A model generated the notes under the pieces. It was not told the origin of the DNA. It saw only the letters and a program-made list of their open reading frames with translations, and made no database searches. From contig OX485807.1 in assembly GCA_950295325.1 (NCBI GenBank), forward strand, positions 46,282,440-46,346,439: 64,000 bases of DNA, read 5' to 3'. The DNA is from Polytrichum commune (taxonomy: Eukaryota; Streptophyta; Polytrichopsida; Polytrichales; Polytrichaceae). This document shows, piece by piece, positions 1 to 7,611 of the stretch (the first letter of the stretch is position 1; each line of letters starts with the position of its first letter). Both the position numbers and the translations under genes were made by a program.

Positions 1-1721
1 TCTTGAGATGTTTGGTGATGGTTGATTGGGACTCTCGTTGCGGGAGATTGTTCGCTACAAGAGTAGTACTAATCCTTAGCTCCGAGGGGTTGCCCAAGTC
101 TTTATCCTTGGTGATGCTCACTTTGAGGCGTTCGGAATGGTATGTGAGACCATTGTTGAGGATGTCCGCTCTAGCCTCTTCGGTGGTGAGGGTGATGAAG
201 GCGAAATCTTTCTCGGTGTCCGACTTGGTGAGGGAGAGAATCTCTATTTCGCGGCCATCGTAGTAGGAGTCCCTCATGATGCTCCTAAGTATGTCGGTGG
301 CCGTATTGTCGCGGAGGGCCTCTCCCTTTAGGTGTAGTCTCATGTTTCGGGCTTTGGTGATGAGTTCGAAGCCCTTCTCGACTTTCCCAATGATTCTCTC
401 TCCATCCCCCATAGTCATGACAAAAGCTCTTTCTCCACGGAGGAGGGCCAAAGCATCCCGTTTCGGGTGTTGGAGGTGGATTTTAATAAATCCGGCCCAA
501 TTTCGTGTGATTGTGTTGATACCTATGTCCACGGGGTTAGAGTATGAGGTACCTAACGTCATGTTCATGAGTTTGAGCCTTTCTATGCAAGCTATTTTAA
601 CCTCCCTCCGACTAAGCTTCTTGTACTCTCCATCAAACCTTATGGTGACATGAAAACCTTCGGTGAGTCCGGTGTCATTGGATATTTTCTCGTACCTTGG
701 GATTTGTGTGAGGTGTAGATGTTGGCCCGGGACCGCGTCCGGTCGTTCGGATGGGTATAAGACTTGTTTCGTCCTTGGGAAGGCGTGTCGGAGTGAGCGG
801 AATTCTTGGATTTCGGTGGGGGGCGTACCTATGGCAAGGAATTCTTCATTTGTCCGAGACTCCTTCAAAGTACTCTTGCCATGTTGGGTTAGGAGTGCCT
901 CTTGCATTTGGAAACCTAGCCACATTTGGCTAAGCATATCAATGCCTAATGTGGATGTGCGTTGGGATTTTGTATGGGCGGGGGGTGTGTTGTGCTTACT
1001 TGAGATTTTGGGCGTGGACGTGGCGGTGTAGTCTTCGGCTTTTCTCCTCTTCGTGGTTTGGCTCTCCGAGGCGTCCTCCAACCGGGGGTTGCGGTATTGT
1101 AATGTGGGTGGCGTACTTTCGGAGATGTGCATGGGCTTACGGGGTGTTGCTTGTGCGGCTTGAATTGAGTGTCTCTCTAGTGAGACTTGTAGGGAGCTCC
1201 CACCGCGTTCCGGTGACACGTTCTCCAATTGGGCGTCCATGTCCAAGTCTTCTTCGGCATCCATGTCGAGGGGCAATTGAGGTGATTTGGATTGAGTTGG
1301 CGGGTGGGCTTGAACTTGGCTTCGAAATGACGTGTATTGGGCCTCCATCGTCCTTGGTGACCGTGTGTGATGGGACGGCTTTCTGTCTTGAGGGCCGGCT
1401 GGCCTAGTCTTTTCGGCGTACAGGTGTATATAACCGTGGGCCGGGCTGATTCGGTGTAGGGTCGTTGGCTTGGGGACCGGGACTTGTCTAATTTGGTGGA
1501 GAGCCGTTGGGCTTGGGTCTGGTGCCTTGCGCGTTTGGTGGAGGGTCGTTAGCCTGGGGAGTCTGTGGCTTCGTCTCGGTGTGATGGGAGTTGTCAGTTG
1601 TTTGAATCTGTGAGAGTGCATGCAATGTGTGAGTGTGTGCTGAAGTGTGCGTTGTGTGAGGCAAGGGAGGTGGAGTCTGCAAGAGGGGGCATGTAGGTGG
1701 GTCGAGAGTGTCTTACCATTA
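1..1721 (-). CDS. LINE ORF1 (gag-like, RRM-type), partial, runs off the left edge
   Basis: Reading the minus strand with codons ending at position 2, I find no stop codon anywhere from 1721 down to the window edge (about 573 codons). Without a stop it is easily missed. The distal half looks like a non-LTR retrotransposon ORF1. The stretch around 290-60 contains YYDGREIEIL, then an RRM-like block with FAFITLTTEEARADILNNG. A second RRM-like start (TTLVANNLPQRESQ) lies at the window edge. The stretch near 960-650 (FPRTKQVLYPSERPD, then HLHLTQIPRYEKIS) is matched almost residue for residue by the degraded copy at 33,600-33,893. The first part, above about 1,000, is Thr/His/Pro-rich and low in complexity, so the true start is uncertain. 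ORF1 proteins bind the element's RNA. The frame appears to continue upstream at 11,705, beyond the inserted Gypsy element. Confidence 0.75.
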
Positions 1722-2153
1722 TGTCACGTGAGGTGACATCGGGGGCTAAGTCACGTCAATTTAGGAGTAAATGGACTCCACTAGGAGTCCATGTGTGTTG
1801 GGATGAGTAACGGACTCCATTGGGAGTCCTAGTTAGTTGTTCATCCACTCCATGGATGAACTCCACATAGGATTGGGGTTGTATGGAGAGGAAGGCCTCT
1901 TGACTTGCCATTGTTGTCAAGTCAAGTCTTGTGAGTGTGTTTTGAGAGAGAGAGAGCTTGTTGTTGCTTTCTCATGGCTATGGTGTAATAGATTATGAGT
2001 AAAGCCTTTGCATTCTTTCTCCACCACTTGCACTCTTGGATTCTCCCTTCGTGGAGTGAGAGATAGCTTGACTCTTGTGTGTGAATTTTAGAGTTTCTTA
2101 AGCTTTGTAAGGAGACATTTTAGTTTCTTAAGCTTGGAGAGAGAAACCCTCAT
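1722..2153 (+). repeat. 5' LTR (block B) of the methyltransferase-carrying Gypsy element
   Basis: The block is nearly identical to 11190-11593: two G/A differences, one GA-dinucleotide length difference in a GA repeat, and an extra stretch of about 30 bp near 2105-2135 that duplicates TTTCTTAAGCTT. It begins TGTCACGTGAGGTGACATC, itself a short palindrome. After position 2153 the two copies diverge completely. The 107-bp block A that ends the 3' LTR is absent here, so the 5' LTR is either shorter or rearranged. No canonical initiator-Met primer-binding site follows it. Confidence 0.85.
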
Positions 2154-3513
2154 ACTTGACAACAATTGTATTCAAATTTTTCATTTTTGGTTGTATTTCT
2201 GAGCTAGAATGGTCCAGTATTGAGAGCAAATGAGTGATACAAGTGTTTGAAAGCTTAGTTTGTCATTTCTTGCAACCCTCAAGAAGATTTTGAGAGAAAT
2301 CTTCCCATTTTTCTTTTGTTTTCTCTTTGTGTTTTCTTCAAGTGTTGATGGTTGAATCTTGAGATTCCATTTGGTCTCAAGATTCTCAAGTCACATCATT
2401 CTTGCTTGCAATTTGTAAAAGCAAAGTTTAATTTTTTTTAAATTTACAAACAAACACAAACCAAACTTAAAATCCGATTTTTTTTTAAAATTTTTTTTGA
2501 AGCTCCGGAGCTCCACGGACACTCTTGGAGCTCTTGGAGCTCCTGGAGCTCCAATTCTGCACCCCGGGGCGGCAAAATCCCGGGGCGGGGGGCAACTAAT
2601 CCCGGGCCGGGGGCGGGCGGGCGGCAGCCTGGCCCCCCTTTCAAGGTGAGCCTTCATTTGCTAATGTTATTTAAGTTAATTAGGTTAGTTAATTAGTTAA
2701 TTAATTAGGATAATTAAGTTAGTTAATTAATTAGGTTAATTAAGATTAGTTAACTTAATTAGTTAATTAGGTTGGTTCATTAAGTTAATTAGCTTAATTA
2801 AATTAGGTTCATTAGTTTAAGTTAATTAAGTTACGTTGAGTTAAATTAAATTAATTAAGTTAATTCATTTAAGTTAATTAAGTTAATTAAGTTAAAGTTA
2901 AAGTTTATTTTATTTTGTTTATTTTGTTTTTGTTTTTGTTTTTTTGGTTTTTTGTTTTTGTTTTTGTTTTGTTTCATTAAAACAATTATTTTATTTTATT
3001 TTATTTTATTTTCACATTTTTACTTTCACCTTTCACACTTGGCATCCAATTCTCACAAACTTTGAGGTTCAAATTTGGGGGCATACTAGCTCCGAACGGA
3101 GTGAAATTTGAGCCTATCTTGTGTGAAATTTGCCAAGGAATCCAATGGTGTAATTGGATTGTTGATTGGAATTCAAAATCATTGCTGAAATTATTAATTT
3201 CAACGCTGATTTTTGTTTTTGGGAGCAAATTAACTCCGAACGGAGTGAAATTTGAGCCTAATTTGTGTGAAATCTTCCTAGGAGTCCATTGGTGCACTTA
3301 GTTTGTTGATTGGAGTCCATAATCACCTTGGAAATGAGCCTTTTCAACGCTGATTTTTCATTTTAATTACCAATCTCAAACCTTTGCACAATTTTGGAAT
3401 TCTGGGGGCATAAACACTTGGCATTTGGCAAGGGATTGCCATTTAGATAGCCCGCAACAGGTGCAGGTTGCCATTACCTTGTAGATAGTTGCAGGTACTC
3501 AAGTGATTATTTT
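2154..3513 (+). other. Untranslated leader of the Gypsy element
   Basis: This 1.36-kb stretch lies between the 5' LTR and the Gag start. In order it holds a GGAGCTC-rich cluster (2505-2560), a very GC-rich block of CCCGGG/GGGGCGG motifs (2565-2640), a TTAATTAAG-type AT tract (2660-2900), T-rich sequence (2900-3010), and a 144-bp tandem duplication (3090-3376). I see no supported coding sequence. Packaging and dimerisation signals would be expected here, but none is recognisable. Confidence 0.6.
3090..3376 (+). repeat. Two-copy tandem repeat, period 144 bp, in the leader
   Basis: CTCCGAACGGAGTGAAATTT begins at 3090 and again at 3234, and both units end with TTTCAACGCTGATTTTT. The shared motif CTCCGAACGGAG is a perfect 12-bp palindrome, so each unit could form a small stem-loop in the leader RNA. 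The units are diverged by roughly 20%. Confidence 0.75.
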
Positions 3514-4107
3514 ATGGTGCAAACTAGGAGCCGATATTATCGATCTCCATCACCAGATTACTTGGAGGACGTGCATACCACAAATCTTGAGCCAGAGGTA
3601 GATACCAACGAGGCTTTTGAGCCTATTTCGGCGTTGGACACTACTAGTAGGCTTCGGATTTGGAGTGTCGGCACGTTCGACGAAATGGAGGACGATCGCC
3701 ACAATTCAGTGCGTGATCGGTTTTCAGGTCGAGCTGGGGGCATTTCCTTGCCCGATTGGAAACTCCGGTTTCGTACCTGGATTAAGGAGAAACGCCAAAG
3801 GTCTTCCAATTTCAATGATTGGTATGTCTTTGAACTTCTGCCTCAGCATTTGGAATATGAGGCACTCCAAACTTACGAACGCTGGACAGAGGGTCATCAG
3901 CGACAACTTCGGGAGGTGGAGCAGTATTGGGAGGCCCGGGTTGAGCTTATTTCAGCCCTTAAAGATGGGGCGATTGCTACCTTAGCTCCACCCACCTTAA
4001 AGGAGGAGGAATCGCCGGCGGAGTCTAAGGACACGGAACTGGCACTTGGGCCAATGGTGGCTAGCAGTAGCACGGCAACCCTTTCACGGGTGGCACGTGC
4101 TACATAG
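3514..4107 (+). CDS. gag: Gag N-terminal part, ended by an in-frame TAG
   Basis: ATG at 3514 opens MVQTRSRYYRSPSPD, and the frame runs to TAG at 4105-4107. The acidic N-terminus is followed by a helical capsid-like stretch with WKLRFRTWIKEKRQRSSNF and FELLPQHLEYEALQ, the pattern of Ty3/Gypsy Gag capsids that assemble virus-like particles in the cytoplasm. The same frame continues after the TAG, and the rest of the capsid and both zinc knuckles lie beyond it. The stop is therefore most simply a nonsense substitution (CAG to TAG would suffice) rather than the natural Gag end. Confidence 0.85.
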   Translation: MVQTRSRYYRSPSPDYLEDVHTTNLEPEVDTNEAFEPISALDTTSRLRIWSVGTFDEMEDDRHNSVRDRFSGRAGGISLPDWKLRFRTWIKEKRQRSSNFNDWYVFELLPQHLEYEALQTYERWTEGHQRQLREVEQYWEARVELISALKDGAIATLAPPTLKEEESPAESKDTELALGPMVASSSTATLSRVARAT

Positions 4108-7100
4108 GCAGCATTGACGGCTGTTGGTCCACCACCTCCATTTAATCCCCTTACTGAATTTGTCGCACATTTGGAAGTGGAGTATGGTGGGTTTCGGCGA
4201 GACCAGATGCAGCGCATCCAGGATTTCCGCCGAGAGAAGGATGATACTCCACGGACCATGTATACGCGACTCGCGCGATTTGCTGTGGAGTCGGGAGGTG
4301 TTTTTGCTGAGAGTCAGCTTGTTAAAATCTTTTTGCCTAAAATTGACAAGCGGTTACTTGAGTTGGCATCACCTCGGATTATCCTCGACTACGAGGGCCG
4401 AGCTACGCTTGCACAAGCGTTTGCCGTGGTTGAGAGATGTGATCGGGCTCTTTGCCAACATGATGCCACGGATATGGTATCTTGGATGACAGAGAGTCCG
4501 AAACCAAGAAGAATTGTCACAGCTACTAGTAGTTTAGCTGAGACTCAACCCGTCAAGGAGCAAAATATTTTGCATTGTTGGGGTTGTGGAGAAGCTGGTC
4601 ATTCGAAGAATGATCCCAATTGTCCTAAGAAGAAGAAAACTCAGCCTTTGGGAAAATTAAAACAAAAGATGGAACCAGTAAGGGCAGGGGACAATTCTAA
4701 GAAGAGACAATTGAAATGTAGCCATTGTGGTGGCACTAATCACGATGTGGATCATTGTTTCCTACTTCATCCTGAGATGCGGCCTGCCAGTTATGTCACT
4801 GGAAAATCTCCAAGGGAGCAGAGTCTTGAGGCTAAGGTGGCAGAGCTTGAGCAAAAGCTCAAATCTTCTGCATCTTTTGCTCAAATTTCTGAGCCGCATG
4901 TGGGTGGTGGCACCTCGGGTTCGGACATGTATATGTTTGGAGCAACTGGAGAGGTGGTGGCGGCGGCTTCTACTCGCTCACAAACATTGGCAGATGCGGT
5001 GGCTTCCACGAGTGGGGGTAGCCACGAGGTGCTACATCCTCGCCATGCCGGACCAGCTGATCAAATTGGTCAAGCACGTTTACCTCTTTCATTTGGATTG
5101 GTAGACACCACTGTTGTTGGGGCTAAAAACCCTGTACCTTTGAGAGATGGGGATTCCATCTCGAAGGATGTTACGCAAGCATTGGCATATAAAATTCTCC
5201 ATATGCCAATTTTCTCGGGTTCGGAGTTTATGGCTTCGGATTTCAAGCCTGCTGCAGTTTTTCATTTAGCTGGGAGAATGTTAGAAGGTAAGGCGGATTT
5301 GCCATCCCTTCAAGTATCCCAAGTTGTGGTTGACGTACCTGTGACTGAGGAGGTGGAGGACTTAGCCAATTTGCGAGCGAGTCTTGCGGATGCGGCGATC
5401 ATTGCTTTTGGTAAGCAAACTGATATTCCTCCAGCATCAATTTCAACAGTGGATACGTCATTTTCGAATTATGCGTCGAGAGCGGCATATCTTGCAGACA
5501 TTTCTGCAAGGCCTGCTCGCGAACGGCATAATTTGCAACCTGGTGTTGTACGGCTGATGAACGACAAATCTTTGTTTGTCGTTTCATGCACGGATATGCC
5601 CACTATCCGTGCTACACCACTGAGAGTTATGATGGATTCCGGTGCTCAACCGGTTATGATTGGCAAAGGACTTGCTGACAGTCTTGGATTGACGCCAGCA
5701 AGCTTGGATACTTGTCCATTCACTATTGTGACTTCAGTAGGGGGCACTGAACGTGCAACAGGTTACACCAAGGCACCTCTACGTTTGATTTTTCATGTGG
5801 GGGCAGGGCCTACTTACACTCATTTGTCAATGAAGTGTGTTGTTACTAATGCTACCAATTATGATATACTTGTTGGTCAGCAAGCTCTTTACCCACTTGG
5901 CTTTGGTTTGGATAATTGGACGGAAGAGGCATGGATTAGACCGGGATGGTCCACTGGAGATGGCATGAAGGTATTTATTCCTGTCACATTTGCAGCCACT
6001 GCTATGACTATGGTTGCGGAGGCAATGTTTGGTTGCAGCGGTTCAGTTGCAGATTTGCCTTGTGCTCCAGTTTTATTGGAAGAAACAATGGACTACACTT
6101 GTAATGTGGCAGAACAACAATTTTTACCATCTTTTCAAATTCCTGCTCGACATTTCAAGGATCCACCTCCACCATGGCGAACTCCTAAGGAGTTATCCGA
6201 CCATTGTCGACACATTGTAGCGGATTTGGAGCTTGGAGAGGCACCTCCAACTTCATCCTCATTTTCTTTTGCTCAACCCATTCGTTGGCAACCATCACCT
6301 GAAGGTATTGTCCTTGTGGAGATCTTTGGAGGCATTGGCACAGGTTTGGCGGCAGTGTTGGAAGCTGGAATTACAGTTTGGCGATATATTCATGTGGACA
6401 ATGGGTATGCAGCCAACAGAGCCGTCCGACACCACATCCAACAATTGTTGTTGAGATACCCCGCACAATTGTCAGCCTCTGCCATTCAAGGATGTTGTGG
6501 TCAACTTCCTCAAGATGTCACTATGATTAGTGATGAGGATTTGAGAAGGTTGGGCCACGTGGATTTGATTCTTGCAGAATGGCCTTGTCAAGGCCATTCG
6601 CGGGCAGGAACTGGCCAGGGATTGGATGATCCTAGGTCTAGTTTGTTTGCGGATTTGACGCGATTGACGCAATGGTGGTTTACCCACCAATCAACTCCGC
6701 CAGGGTACATTTTCGAAAATGTACCATTATTGGGTGATACCCGGCACAAAGTGGTGAAGGATGGTGAGTACATTAACCAAATTCTGGGTACTCCAACATT
6801 TCTGGATGCTGCATCTTTGGGATCTTTTGCTCATCGGCCTCGTTGGTTTTGGACCAACTTGGTATCACCTCGGGTGCTTTCAGCGGCGATTGCCCGCATT
6901 CCCCGCCTTATGGATCGCAAAGTGGATGACATTTTAGATGATCATCGTGTTTCCTTGGCAGTTACCAAGAATGACACCTTGCCATTTGCATTAATTAATA
7001 AGGTGGGCATTCCAAGAGGTGCACTACCTACTTTTGTGACATATCCACAGTCTTTTGCATTTCGATCTCGTGGACCTGGCATGATTTGGGATTCAAAAAC

Positions 7101-7611
7101 CCAAACTTATGAGGAGCCTACGGCAGATGAGCGGGAACGCGCCATGGGGTTTCTTACAGGTACCATGGCTGCTCACGGGCTTCAGGAAGGTCAGAGACGT
7201 TTCCTATTGGGGCAAGCTATGGATCTTAACAGCATTGTGTGGATAATTGGAATTTGTCTTGCTGCTCAACAACGTATGGATGACCAATTGCGTACTCTGA
7301 GGGCAGAGAACAATGGTCAGGGGGCAATGGAGCCGCAATCCAAGGATCACATTGAGGTCAATGACACCGAGGGATTATTTCCTTTGAAACTTTATGTTGC
7401 GGAAGAGCTTCGAGTCCAACGTGTTTTTTCGGCTTTGGCCCAAGAGTTTGGAAAGTTGGAGGCCCATAAAATGTTTTCACTTCTATTTCTTGGTGATACT
7501 TCATATGTGGGTAGCTATTTAGCTACACAAACTGATTGTAGTGGAGAGGATACGCATTTGGATTCAAGTGCAAATGATGGGGGCAAAGGTGTTGCCCTCT
7601 CCACGGACTAG
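4108..7611 (+). CDS. Gag C-terminus, zinc knuckles, aspartic protease and C5-cytosine methyltransferase
   Basis: This is the same frame as the preceding segment, about 1,167 codons to TAG at 7609-7611. First comes more capsid-like sequence (FVAHLEVEYGGFRRDQMQRI). Two nucleic-acid-binding knuckles follow: C-x2-C-x4-H-x6-C at 4576-4623, with an unusual last spacing, and C-x2-C-x4-H-x4-C at 4717-4758. Next are a short heptad-like stretch (EAKVAELEQKL) and a retropepsin with active-site DSGA at 5635-5646 followed by NYDILVGQQAL. The methyltransferase occupies about 6307-7260 (separate entry). About 115 residues without recognisable domain follow. The natural product is presumably a Gag-Pro-DNMT-Pol polyprotein cut by its own protease. 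The stop at 7609 falls exactly between methyltransferase and RT. Confidence 0.88.
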   Translation, partial: AALTAVGPPPPFNPLTEFVAHLEVEYGGFRRDQMQRIQDFRREKDDTPRTMYTRLARFAVESGGVFAESQLVKIFLPKIDKRLLELASPRIILDYEGRATLAQAFAVVERCDRALCQHDATDMVSWMTESPKPRRIVTATSSLAETQPVKEQNILHCWGCGEAGHSKNDPNCPKKKKTQPLGKLKQKMEPVRAGDNSKKRQLKCSHCGGTNHDVDHCFLLHPEMRPASYVTGKSPREQSLEAKVAELEQKLKSSASFAQISEPHVGGGTSGSDMYMFGATGEVVAAASTRSQTLADAVASTSGGSHEVLHPRHAGPADQIGQARLPLSFGLVDTTVVGAKNPVPLRDGDSISKDVTQALAYKILHMPIFSGSEFMASDFKPAAVFHLAGRMLEGKADLPSLQVSQVVVDVPVTEEVEDLANLRASLADAAIIAFGKQTDIPPASISTVDTSFSNYASRAAYLADISARPARERHNLQPGVVRLMNDKSLFVVSCTDMPTIRATPLRVMMDSGAQPVMIGKGLADSLGLTPASLDTCPFTIVTSVGGTERATGYTKAPLRLIFHVGAGPTYTHLSMKCVVTNATNYDILVGQQALYPLGFGLDNWTEEAWIRPGWSTGDGMKVFIPVTFAATAMTMVAEAMFGCSGSVADLPCAPVLLEETMDYTCNVAEQQFLPSFQIPARHFKDPPPPWRTPKELSDHCRHIVADLELGEAPPTSSSFSFAQPIRWQPSPEGIVLVEIFGGIGTGLAAVLEAGITVWRYIHVDNGYAANRAVRHHIQQLLLRYPAQLSASAIQGCCGQLPQDVTMISDEDLRRLGHVDLILAEWPCQGHSRAGTGQGLDDPRSSLFADLTRLTQWWFTHQSTPPGYIFENVPLLGDTRHKVVKDGEYINQILGTPTFLDAASLGSFAHRPRWFWTNLVSPRVLSAAIARIPRLMDRKVDDILDDHRVSLAVTKNDTLPFALINKVGIPRGALPTFVTYPQSFAFRSRGPGMIWDSKTQTYEEPTADERERAMGFLTGTMAAHGLQEGQRRFLLGQAMDLNSIVWIIGICLAAQQRMDDQLRTLRAENNGQGAMEPQSKDHIEVNDTEGLFPLKLYVAEELRVQRVFSALAQEFGKLEAHKMFSLLFLGDTSYVGSYLATQTDCSGEDTHLDSSANDGGKGVALSTD
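6307..7260 (+). other. C5-cytosine DNA methyltransferase domain inside the Gypsy polyprotein
   Basis: The roughly 318 residues carry the C5-methyltransferase motifs in canonical, unpermuted order. Motif I is LVEIFGGIGTGLAAV from 6310 (S-adenosylmethionine binding). Motif IV is EWPCQGHS, with the catalytic Cys codon at 6586-6588. Motif VI is FENVP at 6712-6726. A motif VIII-like AHRPRWFWTNL lies near 6830. A motif IX-like RERAMGF lies near 7135, and a motif X-like LLGQAMDLNSIV near 7204. The order is unlike plant DRM enzymes, which are permuted. The RPRWFWTNL block resembles DNMT3 (RARYFWGNLP), whereas PCQ is more MET/CMT/DNMT1-like, so family placement is open. No stop or frameshift interrupts it, and Pro-Cys and Glu-Asn-Val are intact, so it could be active. 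Sitting between protease and RT, it could methylate the element's own cDNA or its target; that is inference. Confidence 0.9.

Noticed and set aside
276-1407. Plus-strand open frames in 1-1400
   Set aside because: They are antisense shadows of the minus-strand LINE ORF1, whose domains and paralogue match only on the minus strand.
2660-2900. TTAATTAAG tract as an ordered tandem repeat or CRISPR-like array
   Set aside because: The spacing is irregular with no defined unit. It is low-complexity AT sequence in the retroelement leader.
4105-4113. Programmed readthrough at the Gag TAG
   Set aside because: The context (TAG GCA GCA) does not fit known leaky-stop motifs, and the stop falls inside the capsid region rather than at a domain boundary.
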